Program-made: the position numbers and the translations under genes | From: Enterococcus italicus DSM 15952 | GTDB taxonomy: Bacteria > Bacillota > Bacilli > Lactobacillales > Enterococcaceae | Direction: 5' to 3' | Length of the DNA: 64,000 bases | Assembly (NCBI RefSeq): GCF_000185365.1 | Contig: NZ_GL622241.1 | Span: 99,853-163,852, forward strand | Notes under the pieces: model-generated | Told to the model about the DNA's origin: nothing | Database searches by the model: none | What the model saw: the letters and a program-made list of their open reading frames with translations, nothing else | Shown: piece by piece, positions 54,885 to 63,993 of the stretch | Layout of the letters: each line of letters opens with the position of its first letter | How positions within the stretch are numbered: position 1 is the first letter of the stretch

Positions 54885-55529
54885 TCACTCCTCAAAAAAT
54901 GTTGGGTACTTTATCTTAATTATAGTATAACACTCATTGACCACTTCTTGCACGTCTTGGTTCGCATGAATTAATGAAAAACGCTCAGGTTCTTTTTCCA
55001 CCAACTTTAAATAGGCATGGCGGACACGCTGATGAAACTCTAACCCTTCTGTCTCTAAGCGATCAATACCAGCTTTTCGGCTGGTTTGAATTCTTCTTAG
55101 CCCTTCATCTGAATCAATATCCAAATACAAGGTGAAATCAGGTTGCAAGCCTTCTGTCGCAAACTCATTGATTTGAGCAACGCTCTCGATACCGATACGG
55201 CGGCCTGCTCCTTGATATGCGAGTGAGCTATCCACAAAACGATCACACAAAACAATATGACCCGCTGCTAAAGCTGGCATAATCACTTCAATTAAGTGTT
55301 GGCGACGAGCAGCTGCATAGAGCAAAGCCTCCGTTCGCACATCCATCTCTTCGTTGTTTGGATCCAGTATTAAGTCACGGATCTTCTCAGAAATGCGCAC
55401 ACCACCAGGCTCTCTAGTTGCGATGACTTTTCTATTTGTTTCTTTCTCCAATCGAGGAAATAACTCATTTAGTGCTGTCGTTTTCCCTGCACCGTCTGGC
55501 CCTTCAATGGTGATAAATAATCCGCTCAC
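54885..55529 (-). CDS. tmk: Thymidylate kinase
   Basis: Tmk phosphorylates dTMP to dTDP. The 214-residue protein shows ITIEGPDGAGKTTAL, ATREPGGVRISE, CDRFVDSSLAYQGAGR and the LID region. The start is a GTG with GGAGGAG five bases upstream. It directly follows recR; the small yaaL gene often found between them is not seen. Confidence 0.96.
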   Translation of the reverse strand: MSGLFITIEGPDGAGKTTALNELFPRLEKETNRKVIATREPGGVRISEKIRDLILDPNNEEMDVRTEALLYAAARRQHLIEVIMPALAAGHIVLCDRFVDSSLAYQGAGRRIGIESVAQINEFATEGLQPDFTLYLDIDSDEGLRRIQTSRKAGIDRLETEGLEFHQRVRHAYLKLVEKEPERFSLIHANQDVQEVVNECYTIIKIKYPTFFEE

Positions 55530-55557
55530 ACGCTCTCCTCCAATATCTTTTCCATAC

Positions 55558-56154
55558 TTATAGCTCTCTTCGTCCTTCTACGGCCTTTAGCAAAGTCACT
55601 TCATCGGCGTATTCTATATCACTACCGACTGCTAAGCCATGCGCCAAACGAGTCACTTTGATCCCAGCTGGTTTGATTAAACGCGACAAATACATCGCAG
55701 TCGCTTCACCTTCTGTCGTCGCATTGGTGGCAAGAATGACTTCTTTTACCTCTTCATTATGTAGCCGCTGAATCAGGGCAGCGATGTTGATATCATCTGG
55801 TCCTGTCCCTTCCATCGGGGACAATACGCCATGCAATACATGATACAGGCCATGATATTCTCGCATTTTTTCCATTGCCATGACGTCTTTTGGCTCTTCT
55901 ACCACGAGTATCGTGCTCCGATCGCGCGTCTTATCTGCACAAATCTCACACGGATCTTCTTCTGTAATATTGCCACAGATTGAACAAAACTGTAAATCAC
56001 GCTTTACACTCAGCAATGACTTGGCAAACTCATTTACCACTTCGTCTTTCATATCAATCGTATGGAAGGCTAATCTTGTGGCTGTTTTTTGACCAATCCC
56101 AGGCAAGTTCATATAACTTGCGATGAGACGAGCGATTGGTTCAGGATATTGCAT
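55558..56154 (-). CDS. recR: Recombination protein RecR
   Basis: RecR acts with RecF and RecO to load RecA at gaps. The 198-residue protein has a helix-hairpin-helix ([15 protein letters not shown]), four zinc cysteines ([19 protein letters not shown]), a Toprim domain ([14 protein letters not shown]) and the Walker-like [17 protein letters not shown]. Confidence 0.97.
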   Translation of the reverse strand: MQYPEPIARLIASYMNLPGIGQKTATRLAFHTIDMKDEVVNEFAKSLLSVKRDLQFCSICGNITEEDPCEICADKTRDRSTILVVEEPKDVMAMEKMREYHGLYHVLHGVLSPMEGTGPDDINIAALIQRLHNEEVKEVILATNATTEGEATAMYLSRLIKPAGIKVTRLAHGLAVGSDIEYADEVTLLKAVEGRREL

Positions 56155-56168
56155 CGTTGTCTCCTATC

Positions 56169-56483
56169 TTAGAACCCTGGGATACCTTTTGTATATTTAC
56201 CCATGGTTGCTTCAATTTCTTTTTCGACTTTTTGAATCACGTCGTTCATTGCCATTGCTACTAAATCTTCCATCATTTCAACATCTTCAGGATCGACAAT
56301 CGCTGGATCAATCGCTACTTGTTTCACTTTCCGATCACCAGTAATTGTGATTTTTACATAGCCATTGGTCGACTCACCTGTAAATTCACGCTCATTCAAT
56401 GCTTCTTGCGCTTTCACCATTTCTTTTTGCATTTTTTGTACTTGTTTCATCATACCTTGCATATTTCCCATTCCACGCATCAT
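56169..56483 (-). CDS. ebfC: YbaB/EbfC family nucleoid-associated protein
   Basis: This 104-residue DNA-binding protein has a methionine-rich N-terminus (MMRGMGNMQGMMKQVQKMQ) and the core FTGESTNGYVKITITGDRKV. It lies between dnaX and recR in the conserved order. It is thought to bind DNA as a tweezer-like dimer. Confidence 0.95.
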   Translation of the reverse strand: MMRGMGNMQGMMKQVQKMQKEMVKAQEALNEREFTGESTNGYVKITITGDRKVKQVAIDPAIVDPEDVEMMEDLVAMAMNDVIQKVEKEIEATMGKYTKGIPGF

Positions 56484-56500
56484 TTGCTATTCCTCATTTC

Positions 56501-58222
56501 TTAGTTTTTTTCGATTGTTGTTAGTTCGCCAAATAATTCTTGGGCTTTTGCGACCAGCTGATCGTCTTGAGTTGAAAGTAATTCCACTTCGCCTACTGCT
56601 TCAGGTTCTTCCTCCAGTGTATCATTTTCATGGTTTCCCGCAAGAAAATCTTTCCGCAAATTGGGCCAATCTTCCTTCGTAATAAAAACAGGGCTTGGTG
56701 CGTAATCACTGACAAATCGGCTAATGTGGTTGTGCAACGCGAGCGAGAATTCTTGATCCGTTGTCGCCCGTTGACAAATAATTTCATAATCAAAAGCAAT
56801 CACGAGTCCTTCTTCACTTGCTGCTTTTAACTCACTAGCTTTTAGCATTGCTTTTTGCGTCGGTGTCATCGAATCCAACACATCTTCCCAGACCGTTTGT
56901 AGTTGTTGCATGCGTTGTTTGGTAGCTGCTTTTAAGACTTGGTTGACGCGTTCTCTTGGGACTCGGTATTTACTGTGGCTCGGGCGGACAGCATTCACTG
57001 ACTTACGGTCTGGTGCTTGCTGATTGACTTGTCGCAGCTGCTGTCGCAACTCATTCACTTCTTTTTGCAACGATTGGACTTGCTGGGTCAATTCACCAGC
57101 TACTTCTGGGGCTTGTGGGCTTGACTGCACAGTTATCGTCGAGCCTTCTGCGGCTAATTTGACCATGGCGACCTCTAGGTATACCGTTGGACTGGTCGTC
57201 AGACGAATATCGTTTTGAGTCGTATTTAAGATTGTAATCCATTCGTACAAGCGCTCAGTCGGTAGTTGTTGCGCCAATTGCAAGAAATCATCTGTAAGGC
57301 GCTTGTTTTCTTTCGTTAACAAAGCAGGAGCTTGCTGCTGTACGAGAACATCGCGACAATAAAACAATAGATTCTCAATTAAGCGTCGGGCTTCTTTCCC
57401 TGACTCTAATAAGCCATCCAATTGTTCCAAAGCCCCTGTGGCATCATGAGTCAGACAAGCGAGTAACAAGCGGTCCATTAATTCAGACGTCAGACTGCCC
57501 GTCACATCAAAGGCATCTTGGGTGGTGATTGTGCCATCTGAAAAGGCAATCGCCTGATCTAAAATACTCAGCGCATCCCGCATTCCGCCCTCTGCCGCAC
57601 GTGCAATGACAGCCAATGCATCTTCCTCATAAGATAGATTCATCTCTTGCAAAATCTCTTCTAAGTGCTGCACGATGTCTTGGGGCAAGATGCGCTTGAA
57701 ATCAAATCGTTGTGTTCGTGAAATAATGGTCGCAGGAATCTTATGTGGTTCCGTCGTCGCCAAAATAAAGATAACATTCTTTTTCGGCTCTTCTAATGTT
57801 TTCAACAAAGCATTAAACGCCCCCGTCGATAACATATGGACTTCGTCGATAATATAGACTTTGTATTTTGCTTGCGTCGGTGCGTAATTGGCACGATCAC
57901 GAATAAAGCGAATTTCTTCCACACCATTGTTGCTCGCAGCATCGATTTCAATGACATCTTCTTGACTACCTTTTGTAATCGACAGACACATGTCACACTC
58001 GTTACAAGGCTCCCCATCCACGCTGTGTGGACAGTTGATAGCTTTGGCAAATATTTTGGCTGCGCTGGTCTTCCCTGTTCCTCTCGGCCCGGTGAAAAGA
58101 TAAGCATGAGAAATTTGTTGCTGTACAATTGCATTTTTTAATGTCTGAGTAATTGCTTGTTGTCCGACAATTTCATCAAATCGTTGCGAACGCCATACTC
58201 GATACAATGCTTGATAGGCCAT
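56501..58222 (-). CDS. dnaX: DNA polymerase III subunit tau/gamma
   Basis: This is the clamp-loader ATPase and organiser of the replisome. The 573-residue protein has ALYRVWRSQRFDEIVGQ, FTGPRGTGKTSAAKIFAKA, zinc cysteines CPHSVDGEPCNECDMC, VYIIDEVHMLSTGAFNALLK and a tau-type C-terminal extension with a coiled coil (LQKEVNELRQQLRQVN). Confidence 0.96.
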   Translation of the reverse strand: MAYQALYRVWRSQRFDEIVGQQAITQTLKNAIVQQQISHAYLFTGPRGTGKTSAAKIFAKAINCPHSVDGEPCNECDMCLSITKGSQEDVIEIDAASNNGVEEIRFIRDRANYAPTQAKYKVYIIDEVHMLSTGAFNALLKTLEEPKKNVIFILATTEPHKIPATIISRTQRFDFKRILPQDIVQHLEEILQEMNLSYEEDALAVIARAAEGGMRDALSILDQAIAFSDGTITTQDAFDVTGSLTSELMDRLLLACLTHDATGALEQLDGLLESGKEARRLIENLLFYCRDVLVQQQAPALLTKENKRLTDDFLQLAQQLPTERLYEWITILNTTQNDIRLTTSPTVYLEVAMVKLAAEGSTITVQSSPQAPEVAGELTQQVQSLQKEVNELRQQLRQVNQQAPDRKSVNAVRPSHSKYRVPRERVNQVLKAATKQRMQQLQTVWEDVLDSMTPTQKAMLKASELKAASEEGLVIAFDYEIICQRATTDQEFSLALHNHISRFVSDYAPSPVFITKEDWPNLRKDFLAGNHENDTLEEEPEAVGEVELLSTQDDQLVAKAQELFGELTTIEKN

Positions 58223-58347
58223 CTACTCTTTCACCTCATTCTAAAAAAATCACTATCTATAATTATACGAAATTTTTCCTAAAAAAGAAAGCTAAGACCC
58301 AGTACACAACTCAGACTTGCGGCGGATGCCTGTAATAATTGCGTCTA

Positions 58348-58356
58348 TGGTATAAT
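58348..58356 (+). promoter_or_regulatory. Extended -10 promoter of the ydjI-ydjG-ydjH-like operon
   Basis: TGGTATAAT, a perfect extended -10, lies 31 bp before the first ATG. No strong -35 is present 17 bp upstream. GAGGAGG follows as ribosome-binding site. Confidence 0.7.
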
Positions 58357-58387
58357 AAAAAAAATGAAAATTTGAGGAGGAACTCTC

Positions 58388-59611
58388 ATGGGACTAATCA
58401 AAGCAGCAACAAGTACAATCGGCGGTGGCTTAGCAGATCAATGGCTAGAAGTTATCGAACCTGACGATATGGGTGATACGATCGTTTTTACTAAAGGTGT
58501 GAAAGTGCGCCAAAATAGCAAGCGCGGATCAAATAAAAAAGGCACAGATGATGTCATTACAGACGGTTCTGTCGTTCACGTCTATCCAAATATGATGATG
58601 CTAGTCGTCGATGGTGGCAAGATCATTGACTATACTGCCGAAGAAGGCTACTACACAATTAAAAATGATCTCGCTCCTTCAATGTTTAATGGTTCGTTGA
58701 AAGAGGCGATTTCAGAAACGTTTAATCGCTTTAAATTTGGTGGCGTGACACCGCAAAAGCAACAAATTTTTTATATTAACTTACAAGAAATTAAAGGCAT
58801 TCGCTTTGGCACCTCTTCACCAATCAATTATTTTGATAATTTTTACAATGCAGAATTATTTTTACGTGCACACGGTACGTATTCAATTCAAATCACAGAT
58901 CCTATTTTATTTTATAAAAATGCGATTCCACACAATCAATCAAAAGTCGATATCAATGATATCAACGAGCAATACTTAGCTGAGTTCTTAACTGCCTTGC
59001 AAGCATCCATCAATCAAATGTCAGCAGACGGTCAACGTATTTCTTACGTGCCATCAAAGAGTATGGAACTAAGCAAATACATGGACGATGTCTTAGATGA
59101 TCAATGGAAACAAACCCGCGGCATGGAGATTGTTTCAGTAGCTGTTGCGAGCATTTCGTATACAGATGATTCGACAAAACTCATCAATATGCGTAATCAA
59201 GGTGCGATGTTAGGCGATGCCAACATTCGTGAAGGATTTGTTCAAGGATCTGTCGCTGAAGGCATCAAAAATGCCGGCAGCAATCCCAATGGTGCAACCA
59301 ATAGTTTTGTCGGTATGGGTATGGGCATGAATGCTGGTGGTAACTTCTTAAACCAAGCATCGCAAACTAATCTCAATCAAATGCAACAAAATCAACAGAA
59401 CCAACAAAACAATAGCTGGACATGCAGCAAATGCGGTACTGAAAATACAGGGAAATTCTGTAGCAACTGTGGCGAGCCCAAACCACAAGCCACTGACGCA
59501 AGCATCAAAATGAAATGTGCTGCTTGTAGCGCAGTTATCGACTTAGCAGATGGTGTCCCTAAGTTTTGTCCAGAATGTGGCAAGCCATTTCAAGGTGTCC
59601 CTGTTGACTAA
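58388..59611 (+). CDS. SPFH-domain protein with C-terminal zinc ribbons (YdjI-like)
   Basis: This 407-residue SPFH/band-7 (virion core P4a-like) protein starts MGLIKAATSTIGGGLADQW, followed by a long SPFH domain (~25-260), a glycine/methionine and Gln/Asn-rich linker (~280-335), and two double-cysteine modules: CSKCGTENTGKFCSNCG and CAACSAVIDLADGVPKFCPECG. It lacks a membrane helix. The closest known relative is B. subtilis YdjI, which works with YdjG, YdjH and PspA at stressed membranes. The two following genes match YdjG and YdjH in type, but no pspA is here. Confidence 0.85.
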   Translation: MGLIKAATSTIGGGLADQWLEVIEPDDMGDTIVFTKGVKVRQNSKRGSNKKGTDDVITDGSVVHVYPNMMMLVVDGGKIIDYTAEEGYYTIKNDLAPSMFNGSLKEAISETFNRFKFGGVTPQKQQIFYINLQEIKGIRFGTSSPINYFDNFYNAELFLRAHGTYSIQITDPILFYKNAIPHNQSKVDINDINEQYLAEFLTALQASINQMSADGQRISYVPSKSMELSKYMDDVLDDQWKQTRGMEIVSVAVASISYTDDSTKLINMRNQGAMLGDANIREGFVQGSVAEGIKNAGSNPNGATNSFVGMGMGMNAGGNFLNQASQTNLNQMQQNQQNQQNNSWTCSKCGTENTGKFCSNCGEPKPQATDASIKMKCAACSAVIDLADGVPKFCPECGKPFQGVPVD

Positions 59612-59634
59612 GCAAATCACAAGGAGGAATTGAA

Positions 59635-60738
59635 ATGGATGTCATTACCCATAAATGTCCGAACTGCGGTGGCGCATTAACATTCGAGCCATCTGACCAA
59701 AAGTTTCACTGTCCATTTTGTTTAAGTATTTTCACGACTGACGAGTTGTCTGCCTTTGAAGAGAGACAAAAGGCAGCGCAACTTGTCGATGAAACAACCA
59801 GTGACCAAGCTTCAGATACCCAAAAGACCGATAGCGAGCAACAAGAGCCAGATGCCAATCAGATGGAACTATACACTTGTCCAAGCTGTGGCGCAGAAAT
59901 TGTGACCGATGCCACGACGGCTGCGACGTATTGTTACTTTTGCCATAATCCTGTCGTTTTAACCGGACGACTGAGTGGGAAGTTTTTACCGAGTCGCGTT
60001 CTACCATTTGCCATTAACAAAGAAAAAGCAACCCAGACCTTCTTGCAGTGGGCGCAAAAAAAATGGTTCGTACCAAAAGATTTCTTTAATCAAGCACAAG
60101 TCGAAAAATTAACTGGCGTTTATTTCCCTTACTGGGCAGTATCGGCTGATGCCAAAGGACAATTAAACGGTGTAGGTACTAGCTTACGTGTCTGGGTATT
60201 GGGCGACATTGAGTACACAGAGACCAAAGAATACGCGGTTAGACGCGTGGGGAACTTACATTTTCGGGACTTCATCCAAAATGCGCTTTCTAAAAACGCA
60301 CAAAAAAAAATGGTCGAAGGCGTTCAGCCCTTCCCGCTTGAAAAAGCCGTGGCCTTTGAAAATCAATACCTTTCTGGCTTTCAAGCCGAAAAACGTGACA
60401 TTGAGTACCTAGATATCCAATCAAGCGTCCATCAAGAACTAACGGACTACGGTCAATCGTTATTAAGTGATACAGTCAATGGCTATACGACTTTTCGGAC
60501 GACGAACAAACAACTGTCTATCACCAAGGAGGACAACCAATATGTGCTCTTACCAGTATGGTTAGTGACCTATCAAGCCAATGACGACAAGAAAAAAACC
60601 TTTTACTATGCCATGAACGGTCAGACCGGCAAGACAAGCGGTATCCTACCACTAAGCTATGGCAAGTTGGCCGCTTTTTGTGGCAGTATTTTTGCTGTTA
60701 TCGCCATCATTTTAATGATTGGAGGGTATTTCCTATGA
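59635..60738 (+). CDS. Zinc-ribbon membrane protein (YdjG-like)
   Basis: This 367-residue protein has two N-terminal zinc modules, CPNCGGALTFEPSDQKFHCPFC (ends at residues ~8 and ~29) and CPSCGAEIVTDATTAATYCYFC (~83-104), separated by an acidic Gln-rich linker. A body of unknown fold follows (VYFPYWAVSADAKGQL, VLLPVWLVTYQAND) and one C-terminal membrane helix (LAAFCGSIFAVIAIILMIGGYFL). YdjG relatives anchor the SPFH partner at the membrane. AAGGAGG precedes the start; its stop overlaps the next gene as ATGA. Confidence 0.82.
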   Translation: MDVITHKCPNCGGALTFEPSDQKFHCPFCLSIFTTDELSAFEERQKAAQLVDETTSDQASDTQKTDSEQQEPDANQMELYTCPSCGAEIVTDATTAATYCYFCHNPVVLTGRLSGKFLPSRVLPFAINKEKATQTFLQWAQKKWFVPKDFFNQAQVEKLTGVYFPYWAVSADAKGQLNGVGTSLRVWVLGDIEYTETKEYAVRRVGNLHFRDFIQNALSKNAQKKMVEGVQPFPLEKAVAFENQYLSGFQAEKRDIEYLDIQSSVHQELTDYGQSLLSDTVNGYTTFRTTNKQLSITKEDNQYVLLPVWLVTYQANDDKKKTFYYAMNGQTGKTSGILPLSYGKLAAFCGSIFAVIAIILMIGGYFL

Positions 60739-61544
60739 AATGGATGCAAAGATTAGGACTGGTCAGTTTGTTCGTATGTTTATTTGTTGTATTTCCTACT
60801 CAAGGAAAGGCACAAGCCGTTGATGATCAAGCTTCTTTATTTACAGCAGAACAAATAAAAACGTTGAATCAGCTAGCTGAAACGTTAAACGAAAAAATCA
60901 AAGGAGAAGTATTCGTTGTCACAACAACAACGAATGACGACTCTGAAGAAACGTATGCCGATGAGTTCTTACGAGACAAAGTCGGCAATAATCAAAATGG
61001 CTCAGTCTTTTTAATCGATATGGGGCAACGGGGATATCACATCTCCACTTCAGGAAATATGATTGATTACTTAACCGATAGTCGCTTAGAAAGTCTCTTA
61101 AGTGATATTAAAGACCAACTAAGTGCCGGCTCTTATTATGAAGCAGCCAAGACTTACTTAGAAGGCGCCACTTCCTATGTCGAGGCGGGCGTTCCGGGAG
61201 GCCATTACCGCGTAGATCGTGACACGGGGAAAATTACTTATTACAAAGTGCTCACGCCCTTAGAAATTACGATTGCCTTGTCCGTAGCGGCAGTCATCAG
61301 CCTGATTGTTTTCATTTGGGTTAAATCAACGTATCAATTAAAACGCAAAACCTATCATTATGCGTATCGTCAAAATGGAACAGTCGATTTAACAGACCGC
61401 AGTGACCAGTTAACCAGATCCTTTGTGACAACACGGCGAATACCAAAACCATCCAATAACAATGGTGGCGGCCTCGGTGGCGGTGGTAGTACCACCCATT
61501 CAAGCGGCGGCGGATCGTTTGGCGGCGGTGGTGGAAAATTTTAG
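60735..61544 (+). CDS. Secreted TPM-domain membrane protein (YdjH/YgcG-like)
   Basis: This 269-residue protein has a signal peptide (LGLVSLFVCLFVVFPTQGKAQA), an extracytoplasmic TPM domain (~30-165; VDDQASLFTAEQIKTLNQLA, GSVFLIDMGQRGYHIS), a membrane helix (ITIALSVAAVISLIVFIWV) and a cytoplasmic tail ending in Gly-rich repeats (GGGSFGGGGGKF). The start at 60735 overlaps the previous stop. TPM proteins such as YgcG have a proposed membrane-protection or assembly role. With the two upstream genes it forms a three-gene operon. Confidence 0.84.
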   Translation: MKWMQRLGLVSLFVCLFVVFPTQGKAQAVDDQASLFTAEQIKTLNQLAETLNEKIKGEVFVVTTTTNDDSEETYADEFLRDKVGNNQNGSVFLIDMGQRGYHISTSGNMIDYLTDSRLESLLSDIKDQLSAGSYYEAAKTYLEGATSYVEAGVPGGHYRVDRDTGKITYYKVLTPLEITIALSVAAVISLIVFIWVKSTYQLKRKTYHYAYRQNGTVDLTDRSDQLTRSFVTTRRIPKPSNNNGGGLGGGGSTTHSSGGGSFGGGGGKF

Positions 61545-61571
61545 TTTCCCGTTGATAAAAAAAATGGCAAA

Positions 61572-61623
61572 GAACAGAAAGTCTAAAAGTTGTTTCGTAA
61601 ACTTTCGGACTTTCTGTTTTTTT
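61572..61623 (+). terminator. Terminator of the ydjI-G-H-like operon
   Basis: The stem AACAGAAAGTC/GACTTTCTGTT, with further inner AAAGTT/AACTTT pairing, is followed by eight Ts. Confidence 0.88.
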
Positions 61624-61767
61624 GCTACTAGCTATCTCTTCTTTTTTTTGGATTGAGCAGCACAAAATTATTTATTCCCAAATTTTTTCTATTTTTTTTA
61701 TTTCGCCTCTTTTTCATTATCTTCTTCGGGAAAAAAGGTTATTTTTGCCGATAGTTTTCAGAAAATA

Positions 61768-61796
61768 ATGACAATAAGAAAAACTAGTGGTATACT
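61768..61796 (+). promoter_or_regulatory. Promoter of ilvE
   Basis: ATGACA, 17 bp, TATACT, with an extended TGG before the -10. An in-frame ATG at 61768 is part of this -35 element, which argues for the ilvE start at 61819. Confidence 0.65.
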
Positions 61797-61818
61797 TTGG
61801 AAAATAAAAGGAGTGGTT

Positions 61819-62850
61819 ATGATGACACAAGCTATCGACTGGAAAAGCTTAGGGTTTGAGTATATCAAAACACCTTATCGCTTTTTAGCCAAATGGAAAG
61901 ACGGGCAATGGAACGAAGGAAAATTAACGGAAGATAACGTTCTACATATTTCAGAAGCCTCTGCTGCCTTACATTATGGGCAACAATGTTTTGAAGGATT
62001 AAAAGCTTACGGACGTAAAGACGGTGGAATAAACTTATTCCGTCCCGATGAAAATAGTAAGCGACTAAATAGAAGTGCTGAGCGCTTACGTATGCCGGAA
62101 GTTCCAGAAGCATTATTTATGAAAGCAGTAAAAAGCGTAGTGCAAGCGAACCGTGACTTTGTGCCTCCGTATGGAACAGGCGCAACGTTATATATCCGCC
62201 CACTATTAATTGGTGTTGGGGACACAATCGGTGTGAAACCAGCTCCAGAATTTATCTTTACTGTCTTTTGCATGCCAGTTGGTCCGTACTTTAAAGGTGG
62301 CTTAACGCCAACGAACTTTATCGTTTCTGATTATGACCGCGCAGCACCAAAAGGAACAGGAGCAGCAAAAGTCGGTGGGAACTATGCAGCAAGTATGTTA
62401 CCAGGTGAAGAAGCACATAAACATAATTTTTCCGACTGTATCTACCTTGATCCAGAAACCCATACAAAAATTGAAGAAGTTGGTTCAGCAAACTTCTTTG
62501 GTATTACGAAAGACAATGAATTCATTACACCAAAATCACCATCAATCTTGCCAAGTATCACCAAGTATTCTCTACTGTACTTAGCAGAGCATGCATTGGG
62601 ATTAAAAGCAATTGAAGGTGACGTCTATGTAAATGAATTGGATCATTTTGTCGAAGCAGGTGCTTGTGGGACTGCAGCGGTGATTTCACCGATTGGCGCG
62701 ATCCAAACCAAAGACGCGTTCCATGTCTTTTATAGCGAAACAGAAGTCGGACCTGTCACCAAATCTCTATATGAGAACTTAACAGGTATCCAATGCGGCG
62801 ATCTTCCTGACCCAGACAGCTGGATAGTCGACGTACCAGTAGAAGATTAA
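61819..62850 (+). CDS. ilvE: Branched-chain amino acid aminotransferase
   Basis: IlvE transaminates 2-oxoisocaproate, 2-oxoisovalerate and 2-oxo-3-methylvalerate to Leu, Val and Ile, or the reverse. The 343-residue class IV PLP enzyme shows ALHYGQQCFEGLKAYGRKDG, YIRPLLIGVG, the PLP lysine region APKGTGAAKVGGNYAAS and EEVGSANFFGI. AAGGAG precedes the ATG pair at 61819/61822. It supplies the final step of leucine synthesis that leuABCD lacks, but is a separate unit. Confidence 0.95.
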   Translation: MMTQAIDWKSLGFEYIKTPYRFLAKWKDGQWNEGKLTEDNVLHISEASAALHYGQQCFEGLKAYGRKDGGINLFRPDENSKRLNRSAERLRMPEVPEALFMKAVKSVVQANRDFVPPYGTGATLYIRPLLIGVGDTIGVKPAPEFIFTVFCMPVGPYFKGGLTPTNFIVSDYDRAAPKGTGAAKVGGNYAASMLPGEEAHKHNFSDCIYLDPETHTKIEEVGSANFFGITKDNEFITPKSPSILPSITKYSLLYLAEHALGLKAIEGDVYVNELDHFVEAGACGTAAVISPIGAIQTKDAFHVFYSETEVGPVTKSLYENLTGIQCGDLPDPDSWIVDVPVED

Positions 62851-62852
62851 TT

Positions 62853-62913
62853 AAAAAACATGATTCACTAGCTAAGGCTCTAAAAAAGACTTTGCTAGGA
62901 ATCATGTTTTTTT
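62853..62913. terminator. Bidirectional terminator between ilvE and the oxidoreductase
   Basis: The outer stem AAAAAACATGATT/AATCATGTTTTTT and an inner CTAGC/GCTAG pairing surround a loop, with T-runs on both strands, between convergent genes. Confidence 0.85.
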
Positions 62914-63541
62914 ATGCTTTTGTATATACTGAAATTCTTGCTTGATCAACAGTAGGATGCACAACTTCTTCGACTAAGGCAGCGGCATAATCTGCGTAAC
63001 TAATAAATGTTTCACCTTTTTCATTCGTCATCAGTTGTTCGCCGGCAAACGCATAGTTCCCTATTTTTTTTCCTTCTGCTTGGAAATCAGCTGCAGGACT
63101 CACATAGACCCAGTGGATATCAGATTTGCGCAAACTATCTAGCCCTTTACTCATATTCACAGCGACTGGCTTATAGGCATCAGGAAAGTCTGGTGTCTCA
63201 AACAATTGTGTTGTTTTTGTATCATCCACATACAAGCTACCTGCTCCACCTATCACATATAATTTTGTTTCCGTACCAGAAAGAATGCTGATTAAATGTT
63301 CGATGGACGTTTGATGTTCTGATAGTTTTTCAGGATCCCAAACCCCAAATGCATCGACTACCACATCAAACGTCTCTATATCTTCTTTGGTTAAATCATA
63401 TAGATCTTTTGCCAAAACATGTTGTGCGACTGTCTGATTTGTATGACGGACAATTGCCGTAACATCCAAGCCCTTGTCAACAGCCTCTTCTACAATCAAT
63501 CGTCCTGTTTTTCCATTTGCTGCTATTACTGCTACTTTCAT
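62912..63541 (-). CDS. NAD(P)-binding oxidoreductase (atypical SDR)
   Basis: This 209-residue Rossmann-fold protein of the NAD(P)H-binding/NmrA-like atypical SDR group begins MKVAVIAANGKTGRLIVEEA with the glycine-rich loop. It continues with VVVDAFGVWDPEKL, LYVIGGAGSLYVDD and WVYVSPAADFQAEG. Relatives (YwnB-like) are poorly characterised and often paired with HxlR regulators that respond to quinones or electrophiles. It is divergent from such a gene here. Confidence 0.85.
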   Translation of the reverse strand: MKVAVIAANGKTGRLIVEEAVDKGLDVTAIVRHTNQTVAQHVLAKDLYDLTKEDIETFDVVVDAFGVWDPEKLSEHQTSIEHLISILSGTETKLYVIGGAGSLYVDDTKTTQLFETPDFPDAYKPVAVNMSKGLDSLRKSDIHWVYVSPAADFQAEGKKIGNYAFAGEQLMTNEKGETFISYADYAAALVEEVVHPTVDQARISVYTKA

Positions 63542-63600
63542 CTACAATTCTTCCTTCATGTTTGTATATTTCTCTTTACCATTCTATACTATACCCAGTG

Positions 63601-63654
63601 GTTACTTTTGAAAAGTAACTACTTTTTTGTAATCTAGTTTCTTAAAGGAAACTA
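63601..63654. promoter_or_regulatory. Two palindromes in the divergent control region, candidate HxlR operators
   Basis: A perfect 9+1+9 palindrome GTTACTTTTGAAAAGTAAC (63601-63619) lies beside the -10-like TATAGT of the oxidoreductase. A second inverted repeat, TAGTTTC-N6-GAAACTA (63635-63654), lies just before the regulator gene. HxlR proteins bind such repeats as dimers. Confidence 0.6.
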
Positions 63655-63669
63655 TTGAAAGGAGTACAG

Positions 63670-63993
63670 ATGAATCAATTACCTAATTGTCCTGTAGAGA
63701 CGACCTTATTATTTTTAACAAATCGCTGGCGCGTGCTGATTATAAGAGATCTGATGTCTGGTAAAAAGCGATTTGGCGAATTGAAAAAATCAGTGGGATC
63801 CATTTCGCAAAAAGTCTTAACTGAAAATTTGAAAGCGATGGAACAATATCAGCTGCTTACAAGAACGGCTTATCCTGAAGTCCCCCCACGCGTCGAATAT
63901 GAATTAACTGAGATTGGGTATAGCTTAGCTCCTGTTTTAGAAAGTCTCTCTGATTGGGGTCATACTTACCAAACAAAAAATAAAAGAGTGTGA
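63670..63993 (+). CDS. HxlR-family transcriptional regulator
   Basis: This 107-residue winged-helix regulator has NRWRVLIIRDLMSGKKRFGELKKS and ISQKVLTENLKAMEQYQLL as the DNA-binding region, and PRVEYELTEIGYSL as the wing. One cysteine near the N-terminus (NCPVETTL) is the position used for thiol redox sensing in YodB/HypR relatives. The ATG at 63670 follows AAAGGAG. It probably represses itself and the divergent oxidoreductase. Confidence 0.9.
   Translation: MNQLPNCPVETTLLFLTNRWRVLIIRDLMSGKKRFGELKKSVGSISQKVLTENLKAMEQYQLLTRTAYPEVPPRVEYELTEIGYSLAPVLESLSDWGHTYQTKNKRV

Noticed and set aside
55530..55557. Lost yaaL gene between recR and tmk
   Set aside because: The 28-bp gap is too small for any remnant; absence is common in this order.
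58223..58347. Signal recognition particle RNA upstream of dnaX
   Set aside because: In some Firmicutes the 4.5S/scRNA gene lies here. I saw no GGTGCTG or tetraloop motif and the gap is too short.
63541..63600. Sequence-based claim that the oxidoreductase detoxifies quinones
   Set aside because: The family resemblance and the HxlR neighbour are suggestive only; no substrate motif is visible.
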